Shown: piece by piece, positions 1-12,323 of the stretch
Position numbering within the stretch: position 1 is the stretch's first letter
Layout: every line of letters starts with the position of its first letter
Assembly: GCA_029207755.1 (NCBI GenBank)
Contig: JARCOQ010000026.1
Span: 1,919,001 to 1,983,000, forward strand
Direction of reading: 5' to 3'
Source of the DNA: Chamaea fasciata
Taxonomy: Eukaryota; Chordata; Aves; Passeriformes; Sylviidae
Length of the DNA: 64,000 nucleotides
The notes under the pieces: model-generated
Seen by the model: the letters and a program-made list of their open reading frames with translations, nothing else
Databases searched by the model: none
What the model was told of the DNA's origin: nothing
Made by a program: the position numbers and the translations under genes

Positions 1-372
1 TAAGTGTGTGTAAGCTCATTAATGAATGTTAATTGATGTTTCAGGCTGTAATTGTGGAGCTTTTCTCCAGGAGGAAAGGCATAAACCCCAATCAGTTGTG
101 TAGGTGTAATTCTGGTTTCTTCTCAGTGTTGAAATGACGGGTTCTGTGCTCCAGAGAGGCTTTGGAGACTGGAAAACTGGTTTTTATCCTCGAAATTAAA
201 TTTATTTCCATGTCTGCACATGTAACACTCACCAGCAGCCTTTCAAATCCGGTTTTTTATATTTAACACCGCTGCTTTGATCCTTCTCACAGCTGCTGGG
301 GGGTGAAACCTGGGGCTGGGGCTGGGAATTGGGGAACCCCAGAGCAATCCCTGCTGTGCTGTGTCCTTGCAG
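1..372 (+). other. HDAC1 intron (3' part) before the first exon in the window
   Basis: Intronic sequence ending in a pyrimidine-rich acceptor (gtgtccttgcag) at 372. I see no other element in it. Confidence 0.8.
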
Positions 373-3300
373 CGTCCCCACAAGGCCAACGCAGAGGAGA
401 TGACCAAGTACCACAGCGATGATTACATCAAATTCCTCAGGTCCATCCGCCCTGACAACATGTCTGAGTACAGCAAGCAGATGCAAAGATGTGAGTGAAA
501 AATCTGGGAGTCTCCAGGAGTTTATCCCAAACTCCTCTCAGCTGGTATTCTCCTGACTTGGCTTTTGACCCCAGCCCAGCTCCTGGAGTTGATCCCAAAC
601 TTCTCTCAATTTATTTATTTTGATTTATTATATCTATATTTATATTTTTTATAATTATATTATTATAATTATCTATTAAATTATATTCGTTTTTCTTGTA
701 TCTATTTATTTTATTTATTAGATCTATATTTTATCAAACTGTTTTATCAAAGTCATTCTCCTGACTTGGCTTTTGATCCCAGCCCAGCTCGAGGAGTTGA
801 TCCCAAACTTCTCTCAATTTATTTATCTGTATTTTGATTTATTATATCTATATTTTTTATAATTCTAGTCTTATAATTCTATATTTAATTGTATTTATTT
901 TTAATATATCTATTTATTTATCATATTTATATTTTATCAAACTATTTTATCAAAGTCATTCTCCTGACTTGGCTTTTGAGGTTTTTTTTTTAATAAAGTG
1001 TTTTAAAAACAGATCCCTCTCTCAGGCTAAAGGAGCTGAGGGAAATCCTTTTGGCCTGGTTATATTTTAGGGATTTTTTTTTTTTGATTGTCTAAATTCC
1101 CTGTAAAATCATCGATACCCGATGAAATATATAAAACCATAAAATCAATTAACCTGTAAAATCATCAATACCCAATGAAATAGATAAAATTATAAAATTA
1201 ATTAACCTATAAGATCATCAATACTTGATGAAATACATAGAATTATAAAATCAACCTATAAAATCATCAATACCTGATGATTTTATAATTTAATTGTGAG
1301 CTGATGTCTTGTCCCAACCTCTCCAATCCATGGAAAGGCTCTTGAATGGTGCAAAAAAACCTGGATTTGGTGTCTCAGCCACTCTGAGCTGATTTTTTTT
1401 TGGCAAAGTAGATTTCTAACAAGTCCAGACAAGCAGTGGCAAGAGCTGAAGCTTCATTTAAACAACATTTTCCTCTTGGAAACCCCTTGGGAGCTGAAGG
1501 GGACAGATTTTCTGCACAAGGTTTCATGATTAATACACACTGAAAGCCTCCCCCCAGCCCATGATATCCTTTAACCCACCAAATGACATCCAGCAAAAGT
1601 GCATTTTGTACCCAAAGTGACCTGTTTACCCCTGCAGCAGCCACAGCTCATGAGCACTCTGCTCTCTCTGGTGCTCAGTGTTTTTTATGCCTGAAAAAGC
1701 CAAAAAAAAAAAAAAAAAAAGAAAGAAAATTCAACATGCAAAGGACAGAGCTTTTCTTCCACCAAACCTGCTGGAAAGGCAATGAGCAATCTCTAATTCC
1801 ATTTTTTGCAGAGTAAATCAAAGGGCCTGAAGTTTAATTTCTTGTAATGAGCAACTGTTTGTTTTTTTTTAATAGTGGAATTAATGATGGTAACAATTTA
1901 TTCCAGTTGTGTTGAGAACCCCCAACTCTGTGTGATTTGAAGCTCAAGGCTTGTGCAAAGTGCCAGCCCCATGTTTCCATTTTATCATTTGATCACAGCG
2001 TTTTGTTGAACACTTTTGGCCCCTTTCCAGATCCAGATGGTGGTGTAAGGTTTGGAGGTTTTATTTCTGCTTTTATTTTAATGGCCCTTTTCCATTTCTC
2101 TTCCAGTTAATGTTGGGGAGGACTGCCCTGTGTTTGATGGGCTCTTTGAGTTCTGTCAGCTCTCTGCTGGAGGCTCTGTGGGTAAGGTCACAAACCCTGT
2201 GTGGTTTTTTATTGTGTTCTTTGAATCTATTGCTGATTTCCTAATTAAATCCAGATTTTTTTTAATCTTTGGATTTCTCCTGTTGAATCCCTTTCCATTT
2301 GTTGATCACTAATTTGGGTTACCTCAGTGAAGGTGTGAATGGCTCTGGAACATCACCAGTGACTGAGTTAAAACAAAACCACAACAGCCTGGTTAAAATT
2401 AAAAAAAAAAAAATAAAATCAACCTGAGCTTTACATTCAGATAAAATTTGTGAAAGTCTCACTCTGGGTGGGCACAAAATTAGAAGAAGGAAAAACCAGG
2501 CGTGACTTAACTGCTGCTTTTAAAAAGCCACCAACTCTGGACACGAGGCAAAGCAGAAACTGAAAGGGTTTTGAGGGCTGGAACATTGAAATTGTTTTTC
2601 ATTTTCTCACAATTCACAGGAAGGCAACAGCCTGAGAGCTTTGTGGCTGCTGCCACAATGACACCTCCAGCGTGTATTTCCTGTGCCAGCAGCGCCCCAG
2701 CTCTGAGTGCAGCTGGTTTTCGAGCAGCTCTGTGCTCTCTCTGCTCCCAGGGCTGCAGAATTCCACAGGATTTATAATTTATTGGGATCCTGGGAGAGTC
2801 CAGAACGGGCAGAAAGTTGGTGGAAGGGGCTGAGGGAGGAGAGCTCCCTTTGCCTGGATGCATTTTCACTCCACGACCCCAATATATCTCAAATAAAACC
2901 TCGATTTGATGTTCAGGGCTCCGAGAAATGCAGATTTTCCCCAGTGTGAGCCCAGCTGGGTGCTGAGGACTCCTTTGTGAGGATTTGAGGCAAAAATGGG
3001 GAGGGATGAGAAGCAATTCCCGTTTTCCTTGGTGGGGACACCCAGAACCAAACCCTTGAGCTGGAGCTTTGTGGGACCCCCCCAAAAACCCCAGGGAGGG
3101 GCTGGAGCTTCACCTCAGGCTCTGTCTGAGGGGTTTTCACTGCTGATTTCACCCTCCGTGCTCTGCTCCCCCAGCCAGTGCAGTGAAGCTGAACAAGCAG
3201 CAGACAGACATTGCAGTGAACTGGGCAGGAGGGCTCCACCACGCCAAGAAATCCGAAGCTTCTGGGTTCTGCTACGTCAACGACATCGTGCTGGCCATCC

Positions 3301-6300
3301 TGGAGCTGCTCAAGTATGGGCTGCACCCCTGGCCTCTGCTCCTCTCTGCTGCTTCCCAGGGGTTTGGTTTGGTTTTATTTTATTTTATTTTATTTTATTT
3401 TATTTTATTTTATTTTATTTTATTTTATTTTATTTTATTTTATTTTATTTTATTTTATTTTATTCCCTATTTTTGGGGGATATTTTATTTAATTTTATTC
3501 CCTATTTTTTGGGATATTTTATTTTATTTTGTTTATTTCATTCCCTCTTTTTTAGGGATATTTTATTTTATTTTATTCCCTATTTTTGGGGGGATATTTC
3601 ATTTTATTTTATTTATTTTATTCCCTCTTTTTTGGGGATATTTTATTTTATTCCCTATTTTTTTAGGATATTTCATTTTATTTTATTTTAATTTCATTTC
3701 TTTTAGTGTTTTAGTTTATATTTTATTTTATATTATATTGCATTATTTTATTTTAAAAATTATTTTCTATTTTATTTTACATTATGTTACATTACGTTAT
3801 TTTATTTTAATTTAATTTTTTTTTTTTTAAATTATTTTATTTTATTTTATTCTCTGATTTTCTGGGCTCTCTCCCAACACGGATTTGTCCAGCAGGAGGC
3901 AGAGGATTTTTGGAGCTTTTTGGATTTTACTTTTTTATATTTTTGCTGCTGCTCTTTGTCCCTCCCCTCTGGCTGTGACAGCTCCTGGCTCCGGGCAAAC
4001 CTCCCTGGGGGAGGCTTGGCCATAAAAACCTGCCTAGAAATGTGCCTAAAAATCCACTTTATTGCCCAAATCTGACCAAACTGAGCTGAACCTGAAACAA
4101 TCTCAGCAGCACAAGTCTCTTTATTTTCTGGCCCTTCCCCTGTAACTCCTGGCCTGATCCCCACGCTCTCCTCCCAGTTTTACCTGCTCTGGGGGCAGCT
4201 TTTCCTCGGAATAAATGCAATATTCTGATTTTTCCCAGGTACCACCAGCGGGTGCTGTACATTGACATCGACATCCACCACGGGGATGGGGTGGAAGAAG
4301 CTTTTTACACCACAGACAGAGTCATGACCGTGTCCTTCCACAAATACGGAGAATATTTCCCAGGAACTGGGGACCTGAGGGTGAGAGCTACAAAATTCCC
4401 AGGAAACTGGGTTTTATTTCCAGCTTCCCTGGCTGACCCTGCTCAGTGTGACACACGGATGTGCATGGGAAGCTCCCTGGTCATTTATTAACCCCCAATC
4501 TTTGCTCTCAGTGTCTCTGGTGGGGTTGTGCTCACACAAAAAAAATGACATTTTGGTCACCTTGTAGACCCGGCTTGGTGACACCAACTCTGGGTGAAGG
4601 TTTCTCAGGGAGGGGATTTTTATTGGCATTTCCTGCAGTCACTCAGTTCTGGGTCACTCCTTGTGACATTGCCAGAACTTCTGTTCTCTGGGGTGAAAGG
4701 TTCTTTACTTATTTTTATGGGATTTTTTACAGGTTTTTTTGATTTAAATCCTCTCATCTTTCACTCGGGATTTGTCTTTTTTTCAGCCCTGCCAAGAGCT
4801 TGGCGCTACACCTTAAATGAAACAACAATTTTTAATAAACCACTTGGGTGTGAGAGCGATAAAAGAAGGGTTTAATTTATATTATTTCAGAGTAGAATGT
4901 TTTTTTATTTTTGAGTGACTAACTAGATTCAATGACTGGTCTGGCCAGCTCACATCGCCGCTGTGCATCTCCGCAGTAAATCGTTAATAATTAACGATAT
5001 TTATATCGTTAAATATTTGCTCTGACTTGGATTACACTGGAAGCCAAGCTGCCTTTCCCAGTTTGGGAGCAGAATTTGGATCTCTGCTGAGCCCTGGGCT
5101 GCTCTCTCCCCCCACAGGACATCGGGGCAGGCAAAGGGAAATATTACGCCGTCAATTACCCGCTGCGGGACGGCATCGACGACGAGTCCTACGAGGCCAT
5201 TTTCAAGCCTGTAAGTGAAGCCTCCCCTGCTGAGGGGTCCTCTGTGGGTCCCACTTTGTCCTCGAGGATGTTGTTTGAGGGGTTTTATTGAGGTTTTTTT
5301 CAGTGCCAGCACTCACCAAGGGCTCTGTTCCCCCCCGAACAATCGGGGTCTGTGCGGGAGCTGCTGGGTGTGAGAGCCCCAGTGTTGGCAGGGCAGCTGT
5401 GGGAGCCCCAGGGGTGGCTTCACGTGCCTGGCTGTCCCTGTGCTGCTGTGACAGTGGCCTGTGGGCAGGGGGTGACAGGGCCTTTTGTTGTTTAGGTGAT
5501 CTCCAAGGTGATGGAGACGTTCCAGCCTAGCGCCGTTGTCCTGCAGTGTGGCTCCGATTCCCTGTCCGGGGACAGGCTGGGCTGCTTCAACCTCACCATC
5601 AAAGGTAGGAGCTGCACTGCCACAGGCACATTCCATGGAAAACTTGGGATTTATGCCACGTGTGTGACTCTTTTTTTTTGGCCCTGCAGGCCACGCCAAG
5701 TGCGTGGAGTTTGTGAAGAGCTTTAACCTGCCCATGCTGATGCTGGGAGGAGGGGGGTACACGATCCGGAACGTGGCCCGCTGCTGGACCTACGAGACTG
5801 CTGTGGCCTTGGACACGGAGATTCCCAATGGTAATCCCCCCCTGGAGCCCTGAGACAGCACCTGGCATCAGTGATCTCCCCCTGGGAGCTCAGGGAATTG
5901 CTGCTGCTGGGCTTCTCTTACCTCTGCGTGATCCCTTTTGGATGCGCCGAGTGCTGCAGCCGCTCCTGCTGATGGTTCGGTGTTAATTACCGTTAATTAT
6001 CCCCCCCCCAGAACTTCCATACAACGATTACTTTGAGTACTTTGGGCCAGACTTCAAGCTCCACATCAGCCCCTCCAACATGACCAACCAGAACACCAAC
6101 GAATACCTGGAGAAGATCAAGTGAGTGTTGGGGCAGTGACCCATCCAGGGGGGCCTGGTGGCCTTGGGTGGCCCCTGGTGACAAAGTGTCCTTCCCTGGC
6201 TGGCTCTAGGCAGCGACTCTTTGAGAACCTGAGGATGCTCCCTCACGCTCCTGGGGTCCAGATGCAGCCAATCCCTGAGGATGCCGTGCAGGAGGACAGT

Positions 6301-7335
6301 GGGGATGAGGAGGAGGACGATCCTGAAAAACGCATTTCCAGTAGGTGCTGGGGATTGAATTGTGCTGGGAATTGTGCTGGGGAAAGGTCAGAGCTTTGCC
6401 ATGAGCTCTTCATGAGGAGGATGGAGGGTTTAGATGCAATTCTGACTCCAGGGTTTAGGTTTGTGGGGACATCCAAAGTCAAACGCTTGGGTTGGAACTT
6501 TGTGGAGCCCCCAGGAACCCCGGGGAGGGGCTGGAGCTTCACCTCAGGCCCTGTCCCAGGGTTTTCTCTCTGATTTGATTCCATTCCCACCTCCCTGCTG
6601 GATTTTTGCAGGACAAAGCCCTGCAGGATCCCTCCTGCCAGGTGATTTCCATCATGGGGAAAAAACTTTTGCTTTTAAAGGGAGAATTCCAACAGCTGCC
6701 GAGTGCTGGGACAGAAGCCTGGGTGTGATCCCAGCACTGGAAAACGGAGTTTTCTATCCAGCTTGGCCCTTGGGATCTGGCAGACAGATTTGGCAGTGGG
6801 AGGCTGGTTCTAAACCTGCAGTCAGGTCTAGACATCCCACTGTGCCTAATCCAAGCTGTCCGTGTGATGATCTTGGAGCAGTTGGGAAGGGATGAGTTTA
6901 AAGATACGTCAGGTGCCAAAACAAAAGTGTTTTTATCATCACCTAATCCTGCTTTATGTGAGCTCCACTCAGAGATTTAATGCTGGGAGCCTCCTGAGTT
7001 GGGAAATCTGCTCAGCCAAGCTCTGTCCTGTCCCTTCCCAGTCCGAAATTCCAACAAGAGGATCTCCTGTGACGAGGAATTCTCCGACTCCGAGGACGAG
7101 GGCGAGGGCGGGCGCAAAAACGTCGCCAACTTCAAGAAAGCCAAACGTGTGAAAGCAGAGGAGGAGAAGGAGGAAGAGGAGAAGAAAGGTGAGCAGCAAG
7201 GCTGGAACTCCCTGGAATCCTGCCTGGAATTCTCCTTTCCTCCTGCATTGCTCTGTGCCTTTCGTTTTATTTTATTTATTTTTTTTTTTCTCCCAGATGA
7301 GAAGGAAGAGGAAAAAGCGAAAGAGGAAAAAGCAG

Positions 7336-7368
<33 letters not shown>

Positions 7369-7686
7369 AACAACCCAAAGGGTGAGCCTGGCTCCTTCCT
7401 GTGCCCAGGGGGGGTTGGGAGGCTTGAGGGTGACAATTTTGGTGGCACTTTTGGGTGGCTTTCTCACAGGTTCCTCTTTGGAAGAAGCTCACAGGTGTTG
7501 TGAGGGCTGAAAAAACCAAACCACTGCTCTTTCCTTCAGCAATACATTAAATTTTAGCTGCAAAGGAACCAGATAAGCAACACTTCTAAGCCTTGCTGTT
7601 ACATCCCAACCCAAATCCTTGATTTAAGCCAAATCCTTTCTTTTTTTTGCTCCCCCAGGGTGAAGGAAGAGACAAAATCCACCTGA
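373..7686 (+). CDS. HDAC1: Histone deacetylase 1, residues 55 to stop (5' exons lie before the window)
   Basis: Class I, zinc-dependent lysine deacetylase, the nuclear catalytic subunit of Sin3, NuRD and CoREST complexes. Twelve coding exons: 373-490, 2107-2181, 3175-3313, 4239-4380, 5118-5210, 5496-5604, 5690-5830, 6012-6120, 6210-6340, 7042-7188, 7297-7381, 7659-7686. All have GT/AG borders and phases that join exactly, giving 438 residues (human numbering 55-492). Visible active-site motifs: GGLHHAKK (H140/H141), DIDIHHGDG (zinc ligands D176/H178), [13 protein letters not shown] (D264) and GGGGYTIRN (Y303). The CK2-type FSDSED serines are kept in the acidic tail. The first two exons, with the start codon, lie upstream of the window. 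The catalytic part is nearly identical to human as I remember it. The tail differs: an A5-T2-A5 run and the end KEETKST make it about 10 residues longer than human (482). It could be mistaken for HDAC2, but the sequence around residues 90-130 and the tail fit HDAC1. Confidence 0.97.
547..978. repeat. About 205-bp tandem duplication in HDAC1 intron (2+ copies)
   Basis: The phrase attctcctgacttggctttt occurs at 547, 754 and 958. The first two copies continue into the same AT-rich tail of TTTAT/TATAT runs; the third is truncated. Spacing is 207 and 204 bp. Confidence 0.85.
1100..1300. repeat. About 53-bp tandem repeat, four copies, with internal hairpin
   Basis: Copies begin with cctgtaaaatc or cctataaaatc near 1100, 1153, 1206 and 1255. 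Each has a potential stem around an ATACC or ATACT loop, for example atcatca...tgatgat at 1263-1281. Confidence 0.8.
3366..3850. repeat. (TTTTA)n microsatellite and degenerate T/A-rich tail in HDAC1 intron
   Basis: About 20 near-perfect TTTTA units from 3370 to 3468, then degenerate ATTTTATTCCCTATTTTTGGG blocks up to about 3850. The sequence is open in several frames only because TTTTA has no stop codon on this strand in most phases. Confidence 0.9.
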
Positions 7687-9405
7687 GTGGCTGCAGCTGG
7701 CCTGGTGTTGTCGTAGGTTTAGCTCCTGGGTTGCCTCCTCCCCACAGGATTTCTATTTTATATATGTTTTTTTGGTTTTTTTTCTGTATATATTTCTATA
7801 TAATTGTATAAATGACTGGAGAACTGTAAATTATTCCTGGCTGCGCTCCACTAGGAGCAGGCAGGGGAGGATTCTGCTGAGCAGCCCAGGTTTGGTGACC
7901 CGGGGCAATTTCACCCTTTGCCTTCCACTGCCCCTCCTCGGTGTGGCTCTAAAAACAAAACACACACGAAAAATCACTTCCTCCCCTCGGCTCTCTCCTC
8001 TGAAATAACCTTGGAAAAGAATAATTTAAGTAGAAGTAGTGTCTGCATTTCAGGTTAGGTGGAAAGATGGCCATCAATTCTTGGTTTCCCTCGATTTTTT
8101 TTTGATTTTTTTATTTTTTTGGTGTTCTTTTTAAACGGGAGAATTCCCAAGTGAAGCCTGGGACAGACCTTTGTGGTCTGCAGCTGGATTCCACCACGAC
8201 AAAAACAAGAAAACAACAAAAACCTGCGAGCTGCTGCCACTTCTCAGGGTCAAAATCGTGCAGTTCTTGAACAGAGTTGGCTCCTCCCTGCAGCAAACTT
8301 GGGGAAAGAGATGAAGCAGCTGAAAAAAAAAAAAAACAAAAAACCCCAAAAAATCCTTTTTTAAATTATTTTTTTTTTAAAGTGAATCAGCCCCAGAGCC
8401 CAGATCTGGAAAAAATGTAAAATTCAAACCACCCTTAGGGGAGGTGGTTCAGTTTTCCAGGATCTCCTGGCTCCAGGGAGTGTGGCAGCACTTGCTGCAC
8501 CTCCAGGGAGGGAAGGGCTTGGATTTTTTAACCTGGTTTTTTAACGCCCCTCTCGGGGTGGGGAGGGAATTCCTCCCCTTTGGCTTCACTTTTCTGCTGA
8601 ACCAAACCCCCTCAAAGCCAGCCCAGAGCCCGGCTGACACCTTTTCTCCATGTGTGTCCCAAAAAACCACCAAATTTTCCCCGATTTTGAAGCCAAGTTT
8701 TCCAGTTTCCCTCCCGAGGCCGGTAAATCCCGACCTTTTTTATCCCGAGGGAACAGCAGGTGGGGCTCTGAGCGTTTCTCCAGCTCCTCTCCCTCCTCCC
8801 ACACATCCTCACCCCCCAGATCTCTTGTCATGACCTTTTTTTTTTTTTGCCTCTCCTTTTGTACAGCTGAGCTCTTTTATTTTTTTGGAGAGGGAAAAAA
8901 AAAAACCACCCAAAACTTTTTTTTTTTGAGGATGGGAAAAATTCGAATTTTTTTAAATTTTATTTTTTTTTTCAGGCATTTCCCACTGGCTGCTCTCCTT
9001 TCTCAGGGGGATCTTCCTCTGGAAATTCCAGAGGCTCTTTCAGCCTCCCACGGGAGCACTGCTGAGGGTTTTCAACTCCAATAATGCTGCTAAAACTTTT
9101 CACACAGGTTCTTTTTCAAAGGGTTTATTTTTTTAACTCCTTGTTTTTTCCTTCCCCACCCTTTAATTTTTTTCTCCCCTCACCGTGGAGTTTTTTTTTT
9201 TTAGTCTCTTTTGGGGTCTGAGTGAGGTTTTCACTCTGATTTTCAGTGTTTTTATGTGAAGCAAGAAGAGAGATCAGTGTAACTTTGTGTCTCTGGGGGA
9301 CGGTGGGAGGGATTGGGGAGGGGAAAATCTATTGTGGTTTTTTAAAGATGCGTTTATTTTGAATTTTCAGAACCTTTGTAATAAAACCGCTCCATTTCTA
9401 TGGTT
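7687..9405 (+). other. HDAC1: HDAC1 3' UTR
   Basis: Untranslated tail after the TGA at 7684-7686. It is rich in T and A homopolymers and has no open frame of interest. It ends at an AATAAA at 9380-9385, followed after about 20 bases by a GT-rich stretch (ggttggtgtgagc) typical of a cleavage element. The cleavage point near 9400-9405 is inferred. Confidence 0.75.
9380..9385 (+). terminator. HDAC1: HDAC1 polyadenylation signal AATAAA
   Basis: Canonical hexamer about 1.7 kb after the HDAC1 stop codon, with a downstream GT-rich element. No better hexamer lies between it and the stop codon. Confidence 0.75.
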
Positions 9406-11270
9406 GGTGTGAGCTTGCCTTGGTTTTTTGGTTTTTTGTTTGTTTTTTTTTTCTCAATTAATTCATTGTCTGAGCTGGTCTTGGATCTAATGGAGATCCC
9501 AACCAAAAAAAAAAAAAAATAGAGGTGGAATTAGGATTTGGGAAGAAAAATAAGGCATCAATTCCCTTCTTCTTTCCGGAATGTTGATTTAATTCCATCC
9601 ACCAAAACATTTCACTGATTTATTTATCCTACACCCCCAAACCTGCTTCAATCTCTTTTGTCAATGGTTATTTCCTTTGTAAATTATTTGGGTTTTGTTG
9701 GGTTTTTTTTTTATTTTTATTTTTGCCCAAGTGGTTTTGGTTTTTGTTTTTACAAAACAACTTTGAGGTTCTCCCCCTGGAAAAAAAAAAACAAAACAAA
9801 ACAAACAAACTCAAAATGTGATGGGTTTGGGGTTTTTTTTTGCTCACCTTGGGGTGGTTTTATTCCCAAATTCCAGCTGGATTCTCATCCCTGATCCTGA
9901 CTGCTTTTGTGGCTGGAGTGGAGCAGTTGGAGAATAATGAAGGGATGGACTGAATTCATCTTTGGGGCTGAACTGGTTTCATCCACAATCCAAGAGGATG
10001 AAAATTCCTGAATTTTAATTAGGAGCAGCTCCATTGTGGAGCCGAGTGCCGCTCACACCTGAAAATGGCCACACAAAACCCCAAACCTGCTCCTTTTGGT
10101 GCCAAAAAAAAAAAAAAGCAGCTTTGTGGGACTTGGAGCAGCCCCGGGGGAAGCTCCATCCTCCCTCCCGCCGTGAAATCCTCCCCTTTTTGGAACAAAA
10201 CCCCTGGAATTTGAATGGAATCACCACTGAATTCCCCCTTTTCCCCGAGCCCTTCCCTTTTTCCAGGAGTCCTAAAATGGCTGCCAGGCTGCGGCTCCGC
10301 CGGATGCTCCCAAATCCCACTTTTCCTTCAAAACTGGGGGGAAAAAACCCCCATTTATTCCACCCCTGTGCTCAAAGGAATGAATCCCTTTGGGAATCAG
10401 ATCCCTGGTCTTGTTTTCCTCGCAGAAATCCTGGAATTTTTGGGGTATTCCCACCTACCTCAAGGATGCTCCTCGCCCGGGTGGCGCCTTGTTGGGGCAA
10501 ACAATGGTTTGGGGGTTGGTTTGGTTTTCTATTTTTTAAATTTTATTTTAATTTCTTTTAAATTTTAATTTCTTCTCCAGCTAAAAACAGCAAGAGCAGG
10601 TGCTGGGCTGGGAGAATTGGGAGCACAAGGCCATGAAATGGAGGATTCCAGGGATTTCTTTGGGGTAAACCATCCCGGTGACAGGAGCGGCTTTTCCAGG
10701 GATCTGCTCCTTCCTGGGGGGAAAAAAACCAAAAAAATCCATCCCGGAGCCCGGTGCAGGTGACAGGAGCAGGGATAGAGGCTCCATTGTCGCCTCCTTT
10801 TTTTTTCCCCCCCCCACCTCTTTGTTCAGGAAATCTTCTCTCCCAGCCCTCGCCTTTTGTGCTCCTTTCAGCCCGCAGGAACTAATCCCTCTCTAAAAAA
10901 AAAAAAAACCCAACCCAACAACAACAACAACAAAAAAAATCCCCCCCGATTTAAATTCAAAGCTTCAAACGGGGGAGGGGGGGGGGGGGGAGGAATTTAG
11001 TAAAATCCCGAGGGTTTTTCCAAAGGGGGGAAAAAAAACCCCCACGAAATTGGGAAGAAAACAAGTCTGGAGCAGGCGGCTGAGCAGCGATGGGGGCCGG
11101 GGTGGGAAAGTCCTTTGTGGCCGGGGCTCCGCATCTGCCGCCGGTCAATTAACGGCGGCCGCTGATTAAAGGCAGCAGCTGGTGGGGCTGAATCGGCGGC
11201 TGCCCGTCTCCCTTCGCTGCCAGTCGGGGCAAGGAGGACTCGAGCTCTCCCAATAAAGAGGGGGGGTCAC
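9406..11270. other. Intergenic gap between convergent HDAC1 and MARCKSL1
   Basis: Contains many A and T homopolymers (for example 9500-9520, 9780-9830, 10900-10940) and G runs near 10975-10990. No convincing coding exon or RNA gene was seen on either strand. Confidence 0.7.
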
Positions 11271-11272
11271 CA

Positions 11273-11278
11273 TTTATT
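11273..11278 (-). terminator. MARCKSL1: Candidate MARCKSL1 polyadenylation signal
   Basis: TTTATT on the plus strand, hence AATAAA in the MARCKSL1 direction, about 1.05 kb after the stop codon. This suits the long 3' UTR of the family. Not proven. Confidence 0.45.
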
Positions 11279-12323
11279 CCCTTCAAAACGTGACAGCTTT
11301 TTGTTCTGTTTGTTGTTGTTTTTGTTTGGGGTTTTTTTTTTCTCTTTTCTATTTTTTTTTTACAAGTTAGAAAATTGCAAATCAAGCGGTTTTTGTTGTT
11401 GTTTTTTTTTTTTTTTTTTTGGCCATTAAAAAATTATTTACAGAGAGAGAGAAAAAAAAAAAAGAAAGAAAGAAACAAGGTTGGCTTCACATTATACAGC
11501 TGGCAGGGCCCCCTCTCTCCACCCCACACCCTGAAAAGTTATCCCTTAAAGCAGAATTAAACACAGCGGACTTACAAGCTTTATGGTTTTAAGCCAATAG
11601 AAGACATTATTTAAAAAAAAAACAAACAAAAAAACCCAAAAAAAACCCTAACCAGATTAGCTTTTTAAACCATCGATTTCTATATAAAAAGCACGAAAAC
11701 ACTCGAAATGAAAAGTCAGAACCGGGAATGTAAACTGAGAAATAAAGATATAAAAAAAAAAAAAACTAAAAAAAAAAAGAAAAAAATATCAAAGATTCCA
11801 TTGAACAGTCAGTGGGAGCGGGAGGAGAGGGGACAGTCCGGAGGTTGGAGAGATCCAGAGCAGGATTTGGGATCCGGGTTCTTACAAACTGTAAACTCCA
11901 GTGGTGTCCGGGCCAAAATCTTCCTCCCCAGTTTTTTTGTTTTTTTTTTTCTTTGTCGTTATTTTTTCCCAAAGAATTCAGCTCCAACTACTCCAAGTGG
12001 TGGCGGCGGTGATGAGAATCCAAACCAGCTTCTTTTTGTTGGTTTTTTGTTTTGTTTGTTTTTTTTTTTTTTTTTTCTTTTCTACCAGGAACGAGGAGTG
12101 GGGAGAAGAGAGAGAGAGGAAAAAAGAAAAAATACCTGCGGGGGAGGGAGGAGGGATGTGCGGGGAGTGCTGTCAGTCCTAGGGGGGCCGGGGCGAGTGT
12201 GGGCGAGTCCGTGGCCATCCGGGCTGGGCAGGGAGGGAACGAGGGCGGCGTGAAAGTCCCCGGTGAGGAGAGGACCATGCCCCGAGCGCTTTTGTTTTGT
12301 TTTGTTGTTTTTTGTTTGTTTTT
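11279..12323 (-). other. MARCKSL1: Probable MARCKSL1 3' UTR
   Basis: Non-coding sequence between the MARCKSL1 stop and the candidate poly(A) signal. It holds long A or T runs (11400-11420, 11445-11480, 11750-11785, 12055-12080). Confidence 0.5.

Noticed and set aside
3183..3815. Frame continuing from the HDAC1 exon into Phe/Tyr/Leu repeats
   Set aside because: The exon ends at 3313; the rest is the intronic (TTTTA)n tract.
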